DNA from: Motiliproteus sp041586615
GTDB lineage: Bacteria > Pseudomonadota > Gammaproteobacteria > Pseudomonadales > Balneatricaceae
Length of the DNA: 64,000 bases
Direction: 5' to 3'
NCBI GenBank assembly: GCA_041586615.1
Contig: JBFGZS010000003.1
Location: 1 to 64,000, forward strand
A program made the translations under genes and the position numbers. Positions 61,793 to 64,000 of this stretch are shown here, in pieces. The notes under the pieces are model-generated. The model was not told where the DNA came from. It made no database searches and saw nothing but the letters and a program-made list of their open reading frames with translations. Each line of letters opens with the position of its first letter. Position 1 is the stretch's first letter.

Positions 61793-63229
61793 ATGAGTAC
61801 CGACACCTTTTACTGGCATGATTACGAAACATTCGGTATCGATCCGATGCGTGATCGTCCCGTACAGTTTGCCGGTGTGAGAACCGATAGTGACCTGAAT
61901 CCCATTGGCGAGCCGCTGATGCTGTTTTGTAAACAGGCGGCCGATTACTTGCCCAACCCTCAGGCGTGCCTGGTGACCGGCATAACCCCGCAGCAGGCGG
62001 AACGCGAAGGCGTTTGTGAAGCGGCGTTTATCCGCCGTATCCATGACGAACTGGCGCAGCCTGGCACCTGTTCAGTCGGGTATAACAGTATTCGTTTTGA
62101 CGATGAGGTGACGCGCAATACGCTGTACCGCAATTTTTTCGATCCCTATGCACGGGAGTGGCAAAACGGTAATTCGCGCTGGGATCTGATCGACGTGCTA
62201 CGCCTGGCGCGGGCATTGCGTCCAGAGGGTATTGAATGGCCGACCTATGCCGATGGCACACCCAGCCTTCGCCTTGAGGATCTGTCGGCGGCCAATGGTT
62301 TAATGCATGAAAGTGCGCACGATGCCTTGTCCGATGTGTATGCGACGATTGCGGTTGCCAAACTAATAAAGGACAAGCAGCCTCGGCTGTTTGAGTATGC
62401 ATTGCGGCTGCGTGATAAGCGTTATGTGGCGACGCAGTTGGATGTGGTTCAGAACAAGCCGGTTTTACATGTCTCATCGAAATATTCTGCCGAGCGTAGC
62501 AATTTGGCGGTTGTGGCGCCGCTGGCCATGCATCCTATTAACCGTAACGGGGTGATCGTCTATGACCTGGAGACCGATCCGACCCCCCTGTTATCGCTGT
62601 CTGCGGCGGAGATTCGCCAGCGCGTCTTTACCCGGGCGGATCAGTTGCCCGCTGGCGTGGAGCGGATTGCGCTTAAAGTGTTGCACCTCAATCGCAGCCC
62701 GATGATTGCACCGGCAACGATGTTGACGCCCGAGGAGGCCGAGCGTCTCAAGGTCTCCGGGCGTAATTGTCGCCATCATCTGGCGATGCTGCGTGACTGC
62801 CCGGCGTTGCAGCAGAAGTTGCAGGAGGTGTTTGCCGACAGCGATCTGCCGGTCCAGTCTGATCCGGATAACATGCTTTATAGCGGCGGCTTCTTTTCCC
62901 CGCAGGACCGGGCGTCGATGGACCGGGTCCGTGAATGCGAGCCGAGTCTGTTGAGCGCGCTTGAATTGCCGTTTCAGGATGCGCGTCTGGAAGAGATGCT
63001 GTTTCGCTATCGGGCGCGTAATTACCCTGAGACGCTCGAGGCCGAAGAGCAGGAGCGTTGGGAGCAGTTTCGCAGCGATCGGCTGGCGAATCCCGCGACG
63101 GGTGTGCTGGGCTTTGAGGCTTTTTATGCGTTGCTGAATGAATTAGGCGCGCAATACGCGGTCGACAGTGATGAAATGCTGGTGTTACAGGAACTGGCAA
63201 CGTACGCCGAATCGATTTATCCCTTTTAA
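61793..63229 (+). CDS. sbcB: Exodeoxyribonuclease I
   Basis: A 478-residue 3'-5' single-strand exonuclease of recombination and mismatch repair. DEDD residues: FYWHDYETFGIDP, RFDDEVTRNTLYRNF, and HDALSDVYATI. Lengths and middle SH3-like and C-terminal helical parts are usual. I chose the ATG at 61793 (MSTDTFYWHDYETF), upstream frame 61718 shows no homology. Confidence 0.93.
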   Translation: MSTDTFYWHDYETFGIDPMRDRPVQFAGVRTDSDLNPIGEPLMLFCKQAADYLPNPQACLVTGITPQQAEREGVCEAAFIRRIHDELAQPGTCSVGYNSIRFDDEVTRNTLYRNFFDPYAREWQNGNSRWDLIDVLRLARALRPEGIEWPTYADGTPSLRLEDLSAANGLMHESAHDALSDVYATIAVAKLIKDKQPRLFEYALRLRDKRYVATQLDVVQNKPVLHVSSKYSAERSNLAVVAPLAMHPINRNGVIVYDLETDPTPLLSLSAAEIRQRVFTRADQLPAGVERIALKVLHLNRSPMIAPATMLTPEEAERLKVSGRNCRHHLAMLRDCPALQQKLQEVFADSDLPVQSDPDNMLYSGGFFSPQDRASMDRVRECEPSLLSALELPFQDARLEEMLFRYRARNYPETLEAEEQERWEQFRSDRLANPATGVLGFEAFYALLNELGAQYAVDSDEMLVLQELATYAESIYPF

Positions 63230-63245
63230 ATTAAGGTTTTTTGCT

Positions 63246-63377
63246 GGGGCGGCAGCTTAATACCGCGCACAACATATCGCCGTGGCATAACGCCAGGTGA
63301 GACCAGGACGGACAGGCGTCGGCCTTGACGTCCTCAAAAGACCGCAGAGATCGGTATGTTGATGCCAGGTTCATCGT
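63246..63377 (+). repeat. Dispersed structured repeat, copy D (internal deletion)
   Basis: About 132 bp: GGCGGCAGCTTAATACCG, then a missing ~35-base hairpin section, CCGTGGCATAACGCCAGG, GGACGGACAGGCG, and GGTATGTTGATGCC. Follows sbcB and precedes the small secreted-protein gene. Confidence 0.78.
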
Positions 63378-63397
63378 CAAGGGGGGCGAAGCAGAGG

Positions 63398-63895
63398 ATG
63401 TTGAAACCAGATTCCGTGAAACAAGCCTCCGTGAAACAAGGCGCCGTGAAACAGGGCACCTTGAAGCAAGGCGCATCGAAACAGGCCTTGTTACGCCGTG
63501 TCAGCGTGCTGGTCTGTGTCGCCTGTTCCCCGCTTGTTTGGAGCGCCGGCGTAGCCGGTAATCCCTACGCGGATGAGGGTACCTATACCGAAATTGTGCC
63601 GGATCGCATCTCCGGCGTGACGACCCACGGTAAGTCCGTTTACCGCGACATGAAAAGCGATGCCCTGGATACCGAGGCGATGGTGGAGGTTTTACCGGGG
63701 GACGATCCGGCACTGCAGTTGCCTGAGCCGACGGTGATACCGGTAGACGGTTACTCGGAACGGGGTGGCGTCGTGATCGCTCCCGATCGTATTTCCGGCC
63801 CAGAAACGGGGCCGGAAAATCGTATTTTTGAATTAATCAACGGTGGGCCTCGTGAGGCCAGGCGTATGGGAGAAAGGGTCTTTTTTGAGAAATAA
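63398..63895 (+). CDS. Small secreted protein with N-terminal KQ repeats
   Basis: A 165-residue protein. Residues ~5-28 repeat a five-residue unit of the type (S/G)-x-(V/L)-K-Q from 15-bp tandem DNA, followed by a signal-like hydrophobic stretch (~31-50, LLRRVSVLVCVACSPLVWSA). The mature part has two APDRISG/VPDRISG motifs and no known domain. The start at 63398 is close after repeat D, which also supplies sequence upstream, so a later start near residue 30 is possible. Unknown function. Confidence 0.55.
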   Translation: MLKPDSVKQASVKQGAVKQGTLKQGASKQALLRRVSVLVCVACSPLVWSAGVAGNPYADEGTYTEIVPDRISGVTTHGKSVYRDMKSDALDTEAMVEVLPGDDPALQLPEPTVIPVDGYSERGGVVIAPDRISGPETGPENRIFELINGGPREARRMGERVFFEK

Positions 63896-63900
63896 TATCC

Positions 63901-63930
63901 GCACGGGTCCCTGTTAACGGGGACCCGTGC
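63901..63930. terminator. Hairpin after the last gene
   Basis: GCACGGGTCCC (63901-63911) pairs perfectly with 63920-63930. Little T follows, so a weak or rho-assisted terminator. Confidence 0.5.
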
Positions 63931-64000
63931 CTTCATTCCAGAATAATCAACCCTGCATTTATCTTTATCGCTCTTAGTCTTCACTTTGCTGAAGGCTTCC

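Overview
The window looks like chromosomal DNA of a free-living marine gammaproteobacterium that fixes nitrogen, roughly 55% GC by eye. The basis is an adjacent nifL-nifA pair, a nif-linked rnfABCDGEH operon, DraT/DraG, NifM/NifQ/NifZ, SbcB exonuclease I, YchJ, PhaB and a gamma-type initiator tRNA. The order Oceanospirillales is my inference from gene content, not something I could test.

Region 1 (1-13.4 kb) is metabolic. It holds a glutaryl-CoA dehydrogenase fragment at the edge, then an NCS1 permease, an AraC-type regulator and a hyuB-hyuA hydantoinase operon that look like one uptake and catabolism unit. A cupin, a TorT-like periplasmic protein and a protein built from the ends of the large NAD-glutamate dehydrogenase but lacking its catalytic core follow. 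Region 2 (12.2-20.8 kb) pairs an iron alcohol dehydrogenase and an ExaC-type aldehyde dehydrogenase with an ErbR/AgmR-like response regulator, a NahK-like hybrid kinase and a FIST (NosP-like) sensor. It contains relics of an IS5-type element on both sides of the regulator-aldehyde dehydrogenase block.

Region 3 (20.9-56.6 kb) is a nearly complete molybdenum nitrogenase island. Left arm: a broken flavodiiron gene, a SIR2-like gene, then iscA-nifU-nifS-nifV-nifW-nifZ-nifM-DUF6129. An interruption follows: a phosphate-binding-like protein and a decaying IS91-like element with a tyrosine recombinase. The middle arm on the minus strand is nifL-nifA-nifB-fdxN-nifQ-draG, divergent from rnfABCDGEH. 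Then come draT (minus), nifHDKT-ferredoxin-nifX/Y-like and nifE-(nifE-tail duplicate)-nifN-nifX-DUF269-fdxB. I can read sigma-54 -24/-12 promoters before iscA, nifB, nifL, rnfA, nifH and nifE, and TGT-N10-ACA NifA sites before iscA, nifB, nifL/rnfA and nifE. NifL gates NifA, Rnf supplies low-potential electrons, ferredoxins pass them on, NifB/E/N/X/Q/V build FeMo-co, IscA/U/S build clusters, and DraT/DraG switch NifH off and on.

Region 4 (56.6-64 kb) starts with initiator tRNA-fMet, whose 3' end plus terminator is duplicated on the nif side, as at an old integration site. It continues with phaB, a giant DUF349 protein, ychJ, sbcB and a small secreted protein.

The most unusual content is: a structured dispersed repeat (four copies at 2.5, 8.6, 13.9 and 63.2 kb) with compensating stem changes; the catalytic-core-less glutamate dehydrogenase-like protein; a duplicated NifE tail gene between nifE and nifN; a duplicated nifU/nifS junction; and a 12-bp tandem array that gives nifQ a ladder of alternative start codons.
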